Assembly (NCBI RefSeq): GCF_965139615.1
Contig: NZ_CBCSIQ010000017.1
Location: 35,323 to 99,322 of the forward strand
Source of the DNA: Kerstersia similis
Lineage (GTDB): Bacteria; Pseudomonadota; Gammaproteobacteria; Burkholderiales; Burkholderiaceae_B
Reading direction: 5' to 3'
Length of the DNA stretch: 64,000 nucleotides
Shown here: piece by piece, positions 52,553 to 61,943 of the stretch
Layout of the letters: the number at the start of each line of letters is the position of its first letter
Numbering within the stretch: the first letter of the stretch is position 1
Program-made: the position numbers and the translations under genes
Notes under the pieces: generated by a model
Databases searched by the model: none
Seen by the model: the letters and a program-made list of their open reading frames with translations, nothing else
Told to the model about the DNA's origin: nothing

Positions 52553-54145
52553 TCAGGGCTGCCTGGTGTCCGTCTGGCGGCGCCAGCGTGCCACGCCCAA
52601 TCCGGCCAGCAACAGGACAATGATGACCAGTATCGGCGTGTTGCCGGTGCGGACATAGGGCGTCAGGCCGCTGCGGCCCTGTACGTTGGCATACAGCGTA
52701 CCGACAGAGGCAGTGGGCAGGCTGTGCTGTACCCGGCCGTGTTCATCGACGATCGCTGTCGCACCCGTATTGGTGGCGCGCAGCATGGGCCGGGCTGTTT
52801 CCTGGGAGCGCATGCGTGACATCTGCAAATGCTGGCGCAGTGCCCAGCTGCTGCCGAACCAGCCGAGATTGCTGAAGTTGGCCAGCAGAGTCGCGCCGCC
52901 CCGCACAGCGGGCAGGAGTTCCTCACCGAAAACGTCTTCGTAGCAGATGTTGGCAGCGACCGACTGGCCATGGGCGGGGAAGGGGGGCTGAGACATGGCG
53001 CCCCGGTTGAAGTCGCCCAGCGGCATTTCCATCATATCCACAAACCAGCGGAACCCGGACGGGATGAATTCCCCGAATGGCACCAGGTGCTGCTTGTCGT
53101 AGTGCTCATCCGGCGTACCGGCATAGAGCGCATTCAGGTCGGTGTCGCCGTGCAGCGAAACAATGCTATTGGTATAGCGGTCGGGCGGGCCGGAGTAGAG
53201 CGGCACGCCCATCAGCACGACGGCATTGTGGCTGGCGGCCAGATCACGCCATTGTTCCCAGAAAGCCATGGGCAATTGATGCTGGAACAGCGGGATCATG
53301 GTTTCCGGCAGCAGGACCAGATCCGCCCCTGATTCGCTTTCCAGTGCGGCAGCGCTCATTTGCAAATGGGTCTGCAGCGCATTGACGATGTGGATGGGAT
53401 CGAATTTGATGTCCTGCCCGATATTGCCTTGTACCAGCGCGACCCGCAGCGGTTCGCCTTCGGCTTCGCTCCAGCTGGTGCGGGCCATCAGTACACCTGC
53501 CACGGCAGCGAGCAGCGCCAGCCCCAGCGCCGGCATGCGTCGCGCGGTGGCCTGAAGGCCGGTGGGCAGCCAGACCAGCAGCGCGGCGCTGGAAAACGCC
53601 GCCCAGAATGCAACGGTATAGGCACCCCCCAGAATGGCCCAGCCGGCATAGGGGCCATCCACCTGGGCATAGGCGGCATTGAGCCAGGGGAAGCCGGTGA
53701 ACAGCGTGCCACGCAGCCATTCCGCACCTGTCCAGGCAGCACTCCAGGCCAGGATTGCCGGCAGTCCCAGTCCGGCAGGCGCGAGCCAGCGCGCGACCAG
53801 GGCAGCCAGTCCGAAGTAGAGCGCCATGACCGCTGCCAGCGCGACGACGGCCAAGACTGCCAGTACGGCAGGGATGCCGCCATAGGTATGCAGGCTGATG
53901 AAGATCCAGTAGGTGCCCAGCGCGAAAAAGAAAATGCCGAACAGCCAGGCATCACGGGCGGCGCGCCATGGGGTCGGCGCCAGCAGCGTATGCCGGGCCA
54001 GCAGGCCCAGGCCCAGCCATTGCGCGGCTGGCAGTAGCCAGGCAGGCAGCGGGCCGGGGGCAAAGGCCAGGGCGTAGAGCAGGGCGCCGGCCAGGAGCCA
54101 GGGCAGGCGGTTCAGAGGGGCGTCCGGGTGCCGGGAGCGGTTCAT
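52553..54145 (-). CDS. lnt: Apolipoprotein N-acyltransferase
   Basis: 530 residues. About seven N-terminal helices (1-215) are followed by a periplasmic nitrilase-like domain with the Glu-Lys-Cys triad in 'LLPETMIPLF', 'DKQHLVPFGEF' and 'NICYEDVFGE'. A last helix 'ILVIIVLLLAGLGVA' follows. It adds the third acyl chain to lipoproteins. ATG 54145 chosen; TTG 54157 is in frame. It follows corC in the conserved miaB-ybeZ-ybeY-corC-lnt order, with a hairpin in the 218-bp gap. Confidence 0.95.
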   Translation of the reverse strand: MNRSRHPDAPLNRLPWLLAGALLYALAFAPGPLPAWLLPAAQWLGLGLLARHTLLAPTPWRAARDAWLFGIFFFALGTYWIFISLHTYGGIPAVLAVLAVVALAAVMALYFGLAALVARWLAPAGLGLPAILAWSAAWTGAEWLRGTLFTGFPWLNAAYAQVDGPYAGWAILGGAYTVAFWAAFSSAALLVWLPTGLQATARRMPALGLALLAAVAGVLMARTSWSEAEGEPLRVALVQGNIGQDIKFDPIHIVNALQTHLQMSAAALESESGADLVLLPETMIPLFQHQLPMAFWEQWRDLAASHNAVVLMGVPLYSGPPDRYTNSIVSLHGDTDLNALYAGTPDEHYDKQHLVPFGEFIPSGFRWFVDMMEMPLGDFNRGAMSQPPFPAHGQSVAANICYEDVFGEELLPAVRGGATLLANFSNLGWFGSSWALRQHLQMSRMRSQETARPMLRATNTGATAIVDEHGRVQHSLPTASVGTLYANVQGRSGLTPYVRTGNTPILVIIVLLLAGLGVARWRRQTDTRQP

Positions 54146-54298
54146 CGTGGTCAGCAAGGGAGAAACAAGGGCGGCATGGGCTCGGGCGCGGTGCCGTCAG
54201 CCGGGTTGATACGGGTGCCGGTCGCGGCCGGGGCGCATGGCCGGAGGGAAAGCTTGGGCAGAAGTGTAGCCTGTCAGCGCAGGGGTGACGCATAGGCA

Positions 54299-54330
54299 AA
54301 CGGCTGCCGGACATCTGTCCGGCAGCCGTT
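54299..54330 (-). terminator. Hairpin between corC and lnt
   Basis: Near-perfect inverted repeat AACGGCTGCCGGACA (54299-54313) / TGTCCGGCAGCCGTT (54316-54330), followed on the - strand by TTTGCC. The T-run is short, so it may be a partial terminator or attenuator that lowers lnt expression relative to corC. Confidence 0.5.
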
Positions 54331-54363
54331 GCGGGTGCGGGCGGGATGGCGCTGGGGGTTGCC

Positions 54364-55254
54364 TCAGCGCGCCTCCTTGTTTTCGGGCTCGGCCTGCGGC
54401 GCAACCTGGCGCGAGACACGCAGCCACAGCGCACGGCGGGCATCGGCTCGCAGGACTTCAAAGAGCAGATCGCCATGCTGATGGCGGTCGCCACGGTGCG
54501 GGATGCGATCCAGCTCATCAGCCAGCCAGCCGCCGACCGTGTCATAGTCGTCGGTAGGCAGATCGGCGTGCAGGGCTTCGTTGAAATCCTCGATTTCAGT
54601 GGTGGCCTCGACGCGCCATGAGCTGGCGCTTTCCGGAAAGATGGTCGGGGTATCGGCATCGAATTCATCTTCGATATTGCCCACGATTTCTTCCAGTACA
54701 TCTTCCATCGTGACCAGCCCCGAGATGCCGCCATGCTCGTCGATGATCAGGGCAAGGTGGCTGCGCTTGTTGCGGAAGTCGCGCAACAGGACGGTCAGGG
54801 GCTTGGATTCGGGGATGAAGATGGCAGGGCGCAACAGGCTGCGCACATCGAGTTCAGGATTGAGCGTCAAGCGCAGCAGATCCTTGGCCATCAAAATGCC
54901 GATGATGTTTTCCTTGTCGTCTTCATAGACCGGAAAACGGGAGTGCGTGGTTTCCTGGACGGCGGACAGCATGGCGGGAACCGGCGTGGCGATATCCAGC
55001 ATGTCGATGCGCGAGCGCGGCACCATGACGTCACCGGCGGTCAGCTCGGAAACCTCCAGCACGCCGTTGAGCATGGAGAGGGTATCCGGGTCGAGCAGCT
55101 GGTGTTCCTGGGCGGCGGCGATCAGCGCCTTGACGTCGTCCAGGCTGTCCAGCTCGATATGCTGGCGCGAAAACAGCCTGTGGAACAGGGATTTGGCGGA
55201 GGTCGATTTGCGTTCCGAAGTGTCGGAACTGGTTGCAGGATAAGGGTCTGACAT
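54364..55254 (-). CDS. ybeX: CorC/YbeX-family CBS-domain protein
   Basis: 296 residues, soluble. Two CBS repeats (about 75-195: 'VMVPRSRIDMLDI', 'SRFPVYEDDKENIIGILMAKDLL', 'LIDEHGGISGLVTMEDVLEEIVG') and a C-terminal CorC_HlyC transporter-associated domain ('DFNEALHADLPTDDYDTVGGWL'). YbeX/CorC is linked to Mg/Co efflux and, more recently, to ribosome metabolism. It lacks the DUF21 membrane domain of CorB-type relatives. Operon position between ybeY and lnt is the usual one. Confidence 0.92.
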   Translation of the reverse strand: MSDPYPATSSDTSERKSTSAKSLFHRLFSRQHIELDSLDDVKALIAAAQEHQLLDPDTLSMLNGVLEVSELTAGDVMVPRSRIDMLDIATPVPAMLSAVQETTHSRFPVYEDDKENIIGILMAKDLLRLTLNPELDVRSLLRPAIFIPESKPLTVLLRDFRNKRSHLALIIDEHGGISGLVTMEDVLEEIVGNIEDEFDADTPTIFPESASSWRVEATTEIEDFNEALHADLPTDDYDTVGGWLADELDRIPHRGDRHQHGDLLFEVLRADARRALWLRVSRQVAPQAEPENKEAR

Positions 55255-55426
55255 CGTCCTGAGGACTGATTATGGGAAAACCAGCATAACCCAATAAAAG
55301 CGGGGATATGTGGCGATTTATGGGCAAATACGAGAAAACCCCGAAATATTTACCAGAAATTAAAGCTTATTGCCAGTCAGCCCAGGGCTGGCGGGCCACG
55401 CCCTGTCCAGGGCGTGCCGCCTTTCA

Positions 55427-55963
55427 TCAACGCGGGGCATAGGGGTCGGGCAGGCCCATACGGGCGAGAATCCGGGTTTCCAGCGCCTCCATGCGCTCGG
55501 CCTCATCTTCCTCGATGTGGTCGTAGCCCAGGGCATGCAGCGCGCCATGCACGGTCAGGTGCGCGGCATGCGCCAGGAACGGCTTGTTTTGTTCGACCGC
55601 TTCGCGTTCCAGCACTTCCAGGCAGATCACGATGTCGCCGTGCGCAGTCCCTTCGGGGTCGGTGCCGTATTCGAAGGTCAGCACATTGGTGGCATAGTCA
55701 CGCTGGCGGAATTCGAGATTCAGGGCATGGCCTTCTTCGGCATCCACAAAACGCAGGGTCAGGCTGGCCGCCTGGAAGCCGGGCGCATCGGCCAGGCCGG
55801 CCTCAGCGGCGGCCGCGGCTTCTGCCAGCGCCAGCTGCAGCCAGCGCCGCAGGCGCCAGCGCGGCAGGCGGGCTTCCTGAACCGCGTACTGCACTGCCAG
55901 CGATAGCGCCGGCGCTGCTGCGCTGGGGGCGGAATCAGGGGAGCGCTTCATCGGTTCAGGCAT
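55427..55963 (-). CDS. ybeY: Endoribonuclease YbeY
   Basis: 178 residues. The zinc-binding signature 'HLTVHGALHALGYDH' (H-x3-H-x5-H) is intact and 'NVLTFEYG' precedes it. YbeY takes part in 16S rRNA 3' maturation and 70S quality control. An Ala-rich helical insertion ('ALAEAAAAAEAGLADA') lies in the N-terminal half. ATG 55963 overlaps the ybeZ stop by 8 bp (ATGCCTGA), which favours it; ATG 55951 is in frame and also possible. Confidence 0.92.
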   Translation of the reverse strand: MPEPMKRSPDSAPSAAAPALSLAVQYAVQEARLPRWRLRRWLQLALAEAAAAAEAGLADAPGFQAASLTLRFVDAEEGHALNLEFRQRDYATNVLTFEYGTDPEGTAHGDIVICLEVLEREAVEQNKPFLAHAAHLTVHGALHALGYDHIEEDEAERMEALETRILARMGLPDPYAPR

Positions 55964-56963
55964 TTTCCGCATCATGGCGTTCGTAGGCATCCACGATGCG
56001 GGCAACCAGCGGGTGACGTACGACGTCACGGCTGGTGAACTGGGTGGTGGCAATGCCCTTGACCTCGGACAGCACGCCTACCGCATGCGCCAGGCCGCTG
56101 CGCTGACCCTTGGGCAAGTCCACCTGGCTGGGGTCGCCAGTGATGACGGCTTTGCTGCCGAAACCGATACGCGTCAGGAACATCTTCATTTGTTCCGGCG
56201 TCGTGTTCTGGGCTTCGTCCAGGATCACGAAGGCATGGTTCAGCGTACGGCCCCGCATATAGGCCAGCGGCGCGATTTCGATGGTGTGCTTTTCAAAGAG
56301 CCGCTGCACTTTTTCGAAGCCCATCAGGTCGTACAGGGCGTCGTACAGCGGCCGTAGATACGGGTCCACCTTCTGCGTCAGGTCGCCGGGCAGAAAGCCC
56401 AGGCGTTCCCCGGCTTCGACGGCGGGCCGGGTCAGGATCAGGCGTTGTACCGTGTCGCGTTCCAGCGCATCAATGGCGCAGGCAACAGCCAGCCAGGTCT
56501 TGCCCGTACCGGCAGGGCCGATCCCGAAAGTGATGTCGTGCTTGAGGATATTGTCCAGATATTCGCGCTGGCGCGGCGTACGCGGCCGCAGGTCGCTGCG
56601 GCGGGTGCGCAGGGCGATACCGCCGCTGGCATCATCCACCGGGGGCAGGTCGGCCGGGTCGAAGTCCTGGCTGGCGGCGGCGCGGCTGGCGCCCAGCTCA
56701 ACCAGTTCCAGCTGCACATCGTCCACCGTCAGCGCCTGCTGTGCGGCGCGTTGATGCAGGCGTTGCAACGCCTGAGCGGCAATGCCGGCATCCTTGCCGC
56801 TGATGCTGATGCGGTTGCCGCGCCGTACCAGCGTGGCGTCCAAGCCGTTGGCGATCTGCTTCAGGTTTTCGTCCAGCGGGCCCAGCAGATTGGCCAGGTG
56901 CGTGTTGTCGCCTTCCAGCAGGATATCGGTGGCGGGCGGTTTGGGGCTGTGGTTTTCACTCAT
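55956..56963 (-). CDS. ybeZ: PhoH-like ATPase YbeZ
   Basis: 335 residues. An N-terminal KH-like region (about 15-95, 'DATLVRRGNRISISGKDAGI') precedes a PhoH P-loop domain with Walker A 'GPAGTGKTWLA' and Walker B 'FVILDEAQNTTPEQMKM'. A predicted RNA-associated ATPase that partners YbeY. ATG 56963 overlaps the miaB stop by 8 bp. Nothing unusual. Confidence 0.95.
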   Translation of the reverse strand: MSENHSPKPPATDILLEGDNTHLANLLGPLDENLKQIANGLDATLVRRGNRISISGKDAGIAAQALQRLHQRAAQQALTVDDVQLELVELGASRAAASQDFDPADLPPVDDASGGIALRTRRSDLRPRTPRQREYLDNILKHDITFGIGPAGTGKTWLAVACAIDALERDTVQRLILTRPAVEAGERLGFLPGDLTQKVDPYLRPLYDALYDLMGFEKVQRLFEKHTIEIAPLAYMRGRTLNHAFVILDEAQNTTPEQMKMFLTRIGFGSKAVITGDPSQVDLPKGQRSGLAHAVGVLSEVKGIATTQFTSRDVVRHPLVARIVDAYERHDAENA

Positions 56964-58434
56964 TGATGGATTCTGCCATGACGGCCGGTGCGATGTCCTG
57001 CTCGCGCAGGGCAATGCGCCCGCGCAACGAGTTGGTATTGGCATGGGTGATGAGCACATCAACCATTTGCCCGATGAGACGCTGCGGCGCCGGGAAATTG
57101 ACGGTACGGTTGTTTTCCGTGCGCGCCATCAGTTCGTTGGGATCGCGGCGCGAGACGCCTTCGACCAGCACACGCTGGGTCGTGCCGACCATGGCGGCGC
57201 TGATGGCACCGGCCTGCTCGTTGATGAGCGCTTGGAGGCGCTGCAGGCGCTTGAGCTTGACGTCTTGCGGCGTATCGTCGCTGAGATCCGCGGCCGGCGT
57301 GCCGGGGCGGCGGGAGTAAACGAAGGAAAAAGAGGTGTCGAAGCCCACATCGGCAATCAGCTTCATGGTCTTCTCGAAATCTTCTTCGGTTTCGCCGGGG
57401 AAGCCGACAATGAAGTCGGAGGACAGCGTCAGTCCGGGGCGAGCGGCACGCAGCCGGCGCACGATGGACTTGAACTCCAGCGAGGTATAGCCACGTTTCA
57501 TTGCCGCCAGCACCCGGTCGCTGCCGGCTTGCACAGGAAGATGCAGGAAAGGCACCAGCTTGGGCAGGTTGCCGTGCGCGGCGATCAGGCGCGGCGTCAT
57601 TTCCTTGGGGTGCGAGGTGGTGTAGCGAATGCGCTCGATACCGGGAATTTCGTGCACGTATTCCAGCAGCAGGGCGAAATCGGCGAATTCGTCGGTGTCG
57701 CCCATGGCGCCACGGTAGGCATTCACATTCTGGCCCAGCAGGGTGACTTCCCGTACGCCCTGGTCGGCCAGGTCGGCGATTTCCACCAGCACATCATCGA
57801 AGGGGCGTGAGACTTCTGCGCCGCGCGTGTAAGGCACGACGCAGAAGCTACAGTACTTGCTACAGCCTTCCATGATGGAGACGAAGGCGGTCGGGCCGTC
57901 GATGCGGGCGGGCGGCATGGAATCGAATTTCTCGATTTCCGGGAAACTGATATCCACCTGTGAGCGGCCTTCCTCGCGCCGGCGCGCGATCAGGTCGGGC
58001 AGGCGGTGCAAGGTCTGGGGGCCGAAGACGACATCGACATAGGGCGCGCGGGCGACGATGGCGTCGCCCTCCTGGCTGGCGACACAGCCGCCCACGCCTA
58101 TGATCAGGTCAGGCTTGGTCTGCTTCAGGTGTTTGACGCGTCCCAGGTCGGAAAAGACTTTTTCCTGCGCCTTTTCGCGCACCGAACAGGTATTGAACAG
58201 GATGACATCCGCCTGTTCCGGGTCGTCGGTCAGTTCCAGACCTTCGTTTTCACGCAGGACATCAGCCATCTTGTCCGAGTCGTACTCGTTCATCTGGCAG
58301 CCGAAGGTACGGATGTAGAGTTTGCGCGTCGAGCCGTCGGCGGCGGCGAACTGGGCCAGGGTCTGGGCAGTGTCGGGAATGGGGGCGGGCGCGGCCGGCT
58401 CGATGCCGGTGCGGCGGAGTGTGGTTTCTTTCAT
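56956..58434 (-). CDS. miaB: tRNA-2-methylthio-N6-dimethylallyladenosine synthase
   Basis: 492 residues. The N-terminal UPF0004 domain has three cluster Cys ('TFGCQMN', 'FNTCSVREKA', 'GVGGCVASQ'). The radical SAM motif is 'CSKYCSFC'. The TRAM domain closes the protein ('RVLVEGVSRRDPNELMARTENNRTV...'). It methylthiolates A37 of tRNAs reading U-starting codons. First gene of the five-gene operon. An N-terminal extension of about 35 residues precedes the first domain. Confidence 0.96.
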   Translation of the reverse strand: MKETTLRRTGIEPAAPAPIPDTAQTLAQFAAADGSTRKLYIRTFGCQMNEYDSDKMADVLRENEGLELTDDPEQADVILFNTCSVREKAQEKVFSDLGRVKHLKQTKPDLIIGVGGCVASQEGDAIVARAPYVDVVFGPQTLHRLPDLIARRREEGRSQVDISFPEIEKFDSMPPARIDGPTAFVSIMEGCSKYCSFCVVPYTRGAEVSRPFDDVLVEIADLADQGVREVTLLGQNVNAYRGAMGDTDEFADFALLLEYVHEIPGIERIRYTTSHPKEMTPRLIAAHGNLPKLVPFLHLPVQAGSDRVLAAMKRGYTSLEFKSIVRRLRAARPGLTLSSDFIVGFPGETEEDFEKTMKLIADVGFDTSFSFVYSRRPGTPAADLSDDTPQDVKLKRLQRLQALINEQAGAISAAMVGTTQRVLVEGVSRRDPNELMARTENNRTVNFPAPQRLIGQMVDVLITHANTNSLRGRIALREQDIAPAVMAESINE

Positions 58435-58556
58435 GGGCGGTGCCGTGACGGGTGTTTATCCCGGGGGCAAGAGAAAAAATGAAGGGTAGCCCACGATTTT
58501 AACGTGTACCGCAGCAGATTTTCCGAAAGAAAGGCAAGTGTTCCGTCTGCCGACCG

Positions 58557-60155
58557 CTAGACCCATGCCACCGAGCCGTCGGAGCGAGGGTCAGCGCCAC
58601 CGTAGAAGCGGCCATCGGCCTGCCGGATGAGACAGCCCGCATGGCCGAATGCTTCGTCGTAGGCGTCACGCATTTCTATATCGTGGCCGCGCGCCGCCAG
58701 CTGTTGCACGGTGGCGGCGGGAAAGCGGTTTTCCAGTTTCAAGGTGTCCGACTGCTGGCCCCAGGTGCGGCCCAAGAGCCAGCGCGGTGCATCTATGGCT
58801 GCCTGGGGTGTCCAGCCGTGCAGTACGGTGCGCGCAAACACGGCGGATTGCGTTTGCGGCTGGCCATCGCCGCCCATGGTGCCATAGACCATGGTACGGC
58901 CGTCATCGAGTCGCGCCATGGCCGGGTTCAGGGTGTGGAAGGGGTGCTTGCCCGGCGCCAGTGCGTTGATATGGTGTTTGTCCAGAGAGAAGGAGGCCCC
59001 GCGATTCTGCCAGTTGATGCCTGTGGTGGGCAGGACCAGGCCGCTGCCGAACTCATGATAAATGCTCTGGATCATCGACACGCTGCGGCCGGCGTGATCC
59101 ATGACACCCATCCAGACCGTATCGGCCGGGCCTTTGCCCTGATTCCATGGCGCCGCCTGGCGCATGTCTATCCGGGCCGCCATGGCGTCCAGGGCGGCGG
59201 GCCTGAGAAAGGACGCTGGGTCGCTGCGCAGGCAGCGCGGGTCGCCGATGTGCGCATCGCGGATGGTGAAAGCCTGCTTGGCCGCTTCAACGGCCAGATG
59301 GACGAAGTCCGCACCCAGGGGATCCATATGGCTGGCGCCCAGGCGATCCATCAGGCCGAGAATCATCAGGGACACCAGGCCTTGGCTGGGCGGCGGCATG
59401 TTGTAAAGCGTGCCCAGGGTGTGATGCAGCGAGAGAGGCTGCACGTGCCTGACATGGTGCGTTTGCAGGTCGGCGATGTTCAACGGACTGCCGCAGTGGG
59501 CCAGATCGCTGGCAATATCCTGCGCCAAGTCGCCGCGGTAGAAACTGTCCAGCCCGTCCGCAACCAGGCGTTCCAGGGTGAAGGCCAGCCTGGGCTGGCG
59601 GAACAGGCTATTGGTGGCGGGTGCTGCGCCGTTGATCAGGAAGGTGTCGGCAAAGCCGGCGACGGACAGCAGTTCGTCGCGTTTGGCGACGGTGTTGCGA
59701 TATTGGCTGGCTGTCGTGAGGATGCCATCGCGGGCGTAATGGATGGCATCGGCCAGCAGCCGGGACAGCGGCAGGGTGCCCTGCCAGTGGGCGCGGCTAT
59801 AGGCCAGGGCTTGCTCCCAGCCGGAGATGGTGCCGGCGACGGTAATGGCCGACTGGCCGCCACGAAATGGAATGCGCGGCTGGCCGTCATAGCTGGCCGG
59901 GCTGATTGCCCGGGCGGCTGCGCCGCTGGCATCTATGCCATGGGATATCAGGCTGTTTGCCTTGGGCGTGCCGAGTAGCCAGAAACTGTCGCCTCCAATC
60001 CCGTTCATATGCGGGTACACCACGGCGATCGTGGCGGCGGCGGCAACCATGGCTTCGATGGCATTGCCGCCGTCGCGCAGGACAGATTGCGCGGAGCGGC
60101 TGGCCAAGGCGTGGGGCGCGACGGCGACCCCGGTTGAGTGGCGCGGGAGAGTCAT
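58557..60155 (-). CDS. Gamma-glutamyltransferase-like Ntn-hydrolase (HpxW/YwrD type)
   Basis: 532 residues and no signal peptide, unlike periplasmic Ggt. The predicted autoprocessing nucleophile is Thr346 in 'GPADTVWMGVMD'; 'SMIQSIYHEFGSGLVLP' and 'NRGASFSLD' follow, as in the YwrD/HpxW branch. Klebsiella HpxW of this branch hydrolyses oxamate to oxalate and ammonia during purine/oxalurate breakdown (established for that enzyme). It lies 41 bp downstream of an AtzE-family amidase and an AtzG-like gene, the same partners as in the hpx locus. The exact substrate here is inference. Last gene of the catabolic operon. Confidence 0.82.
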   Translation of the reverse strand: MTLPRHSTGVAVAPHALASRSAQSVLRDGGNAIEAMVAAAATIAVVYPHMNGIGGDSFWLLGTPKANSLISHGIDASGAAARAISPASYDGQPRIPFRGGQSAITVAGTISGWEQALAYSRAHWQGTLPLSRLLADAIHYARDGILTTASQYRNTVAKRDELLSVAGFADTFLINGAAPATNSLFRQPRLAFTLERLVADGLDSFYRGDLAQDIASDLAHCGSPLNIADLQTHHVRHVQPLSLHHTLGTLYNMPPPSQGLVSLMILGLMDRLGASHMDPLGADFVHLAVEAAKQAFTIRDAHIGDPRCLRSDPASFLRPAALDAMAARIDMRQAAPWNQGKGPADTVWMGVMDHAGRSVSMIQSIYHEFGSGLVLPTTGINWQNRGASFSLDKHHINALAPGKHPFHTLNPAMARLDDGRTMVYGTMGGDGQPQTQSAVFARTVLHGWTPQAAIDAPRWLLGRTWGQQSDTLKLENRFPAATVQQLAARGHDIEMRDAYDEAFGHAGCLIRQADGRFYGGADPRSDGSVAWV

Positions 60156-60196
60156 GATGTGCCTTGCGTTCTTGGATGTTCCGGTGCGCTGGGGCC

Positions 60197-61588
60197 CTAG
60201 GCGGCTTGGCGAACCATGGCGATTCCGGCTTGTTCCAGCTGGCGTGCCGCGTTCAGGCAGAGGTCTTCCCGCCAGGGCGCGGCAATGAGCTGTACCCCCA
60301 GGGGCAGATGCGCTGTTGCACCCAGGCCCGGCCAGATGGGCGCGACACAGACCGGCAGGCCGATGAATGAAATGGGCTGGGTCAGCAGGCCCATAGCTTG
60401 TGCGGTCGGTACGAAATGGTCATTCAGGGGGACTGCCGTGGTACCGATCAGCGGTGCGGATGTGGGGGTGGCGGGCGCCAGCAGGACATCGTAGTGCTGC
60501 AACAGCGTCAGCACTTGTGCGTGGAAACGGCGGCGCAGGCGTTGAGCCTGTTCTACCCAGCTGGCCGGCACCAGGCTGCCGGCGACCAGACGGTCGCGGG
60601 AACGCGGCTCATAGTCCTGGTAGTGCCGGGCCAGTGTGGCGCGGTGCAGGTTGCCGCCTTCTGCTGCGGTGATCACGAAGGCGGCGGCGCGGGCCAGTTC
60701 CGCCTGCGCCAGCGTGACCGTGTCGGTGGCGTTCAGCACATGCGCAGCCATGTCCACGGCGCGCCTGGCTTCGTCGTTGGCCCAGGCCTGGAAATAGCCA
60801 CCCAGCACGGCCACGCGCAGGGGGCGCGCTGGTGCCGCCTGCAGCGCCGCAGCCACCGGTTCGGCCGGGCGGCGGGCACAGTATGGATCGTCTTCGCAAG
60901 GCCCTTGCAGCACATCGTATGCGGTGGCCAGATCGGCCACGCGGGTGGTCATCAGGCCGACATGATCCAGGCTGTGTACAAACGGAAAGCTGCCATTGCG
61001 GGGCAGGCGGCCAAAGGTCGGTTTCAGACCGAAAATGCCGCATAGCGACGAGGGCACGCGTACGGAGCCGTTGGTATCCGATCCCAGCGCCAGCGGGACC
61101 ATGCCATCGGCGACGGCAACTGCGCTGCCGCCGGAGGAGCCGCCGGCCAGGCGGGAAGGATCATGCGGGTTGCGGCAGGTTCCGTACCAGGTATTTTCGG
61201 TGGTGAAGCCATAGGCGTTTTCGTCCATATTGACCGCGCCTGTCAGAACGGCGCCCGCTGCCTGCAGACGGCGGATGACCTCGGCATCGGCCTGTGCTGG
61301 CGGTTGCTGTTCGCGCAGGTGCGCGCCGGCCAGGGTGGGCAGGCCGGCGATATCGAACAGGTTTTTGACGGCATAGGGCACCCCCGCCAGCGGCAAATCG
61401 CTACCTGCGGCTTGCGCCGCGCCGGAGACGAGCGCTTCGGCCAAGGCACGTTCCTGGGTGATGGCGGTGTAGCATTGGCCGGGGTCCCTAGTCCGTATGC
61501 GGGCCAGTGCCTGGGCTGCGTAATGGGTGGCCGGGACGGCGCCGTCAGCAATGCGGCGGGCGATATCGGCAAAGGCGGGGAAGTTCAT
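60197..61588 (-). CDS. AtzE-family amidase (amidase signature enzyme)
   Basis: 463 residues. The Ser-cisSer-Lys triad is readable: Lys75 in 'PYAVKNLFDI', cis-Ser151 in 'GGSSGGS' and Ser175 in 'GSDTNGSVRVP' (spacing of 24 matches known enzymes). 'GTCRNPHDPSRLAGGSSGG' and a following small AtzG-like partner place it in the AtzE/HpxY subgroup, whose known member hydrolyses 1-carboxybiuret. ATG 61588 is chosen because GGAG lies six bases upstream; longer starts lack an RBS. It presumably forms a complex with the protein encoded at 61684. Confidence 0.87.
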   Translation of the reverse strand: MNFPAFADIARRIADGAVPATHYAAQALARIRTRDPGQCYTAITQERALAEALVSGAAQAAGSDLPLAGVPYAVKNLFDIAGLPTLAGAHLREQQPPAQADAEVIRRLQAAGAVLTGAVNMDENAYGFTTENTWYGTCRNPHDPSRLAGGSSGGSAVAVADGMVPLALGSDTNGSVRVPSSLCGIFGLKPTFGRLPRNGSFPFVHSLDHVGLMTTRVADLATAYDVLQGPCEDDPYCARRPAEPVAAALQAAPARPLRVAVLGGYFQAWANDEARRAVDMAAHVLNATDTVTLAQAELARAAAFVITAAEGGNLHRATLARHYQDYEPRSRDRLVAGSLVPASWVEQAQRLRRRFHAQVLTLLQHYDVLLAPATPTSAPLIGTTAVPLNDHFVPTAQAMGLLTQPISFIGLPVCVAPIWPGLGATAHLPLGVQLIAAPWREDLCLNAARQLEQAGIAMVRQAA

Positions 61589-61683
61589 CTGGGGCTCCGG
61601 ATACGCGGTTTTCATTGGGTGGGCGCGGGGGCAATGCGGCAAGTCGGACTCAGGCGGGGCCGGCTTGCCGTGACGTTCGCCGG

Positions 61684-61935
61684 TCAGGGGGAGTACACAG
61701 GCGCCGGATCCAGGTCGGCAGGCAGCTCCAGCGCTTGCAGGGGAGCGGCCAGGCAGGCCAATTGCTCGAAGACGGCGGCCACGCGTTCGGTGGCCGCGTC
61801 ATCCAGGCTGTAGCCTTGCAGGGGCAGGGCTGCCAGCGCGTAGGCGCGCGCCGGAGACGGATCGCAGGCCGTCCGGCTGGGGCTTGGGTGGCTGTGGCCG
61901 GGCGCTGGGGCTGCCGTATGCGGTTTTTCGTCCAT
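61684..61935 (-). CDS. AtzG/HpxX-like small subunit (DUF4089)
   Basis: 83 residues. The C-terminal part 'YALAALPLQGYSLDD...RVAAVFEQLACLAAPLQALELPADLDPAPVYSP' shows the DUF4089 pattern, ending in the typical '-L-PAP-Y/F-P'. In AtzG and HpxX such proteins assemble with an AtzE-type amidase, whose gene lies next here. The first 30 residues are Pro/His/Ser-rich and probably disordered. It starts 8 bp after the cupin stop. Confidence 0.75.
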   Translation of the reverse strand: MDEKPHTAAPAPGHSHPSPSRTACDPSPARAYALAALPLQGYSLDDAATERVAAVFEQLACLAAPLQALELPADLDPAPVYSP

Positions 61936-61943
61936 GGTGGTTC

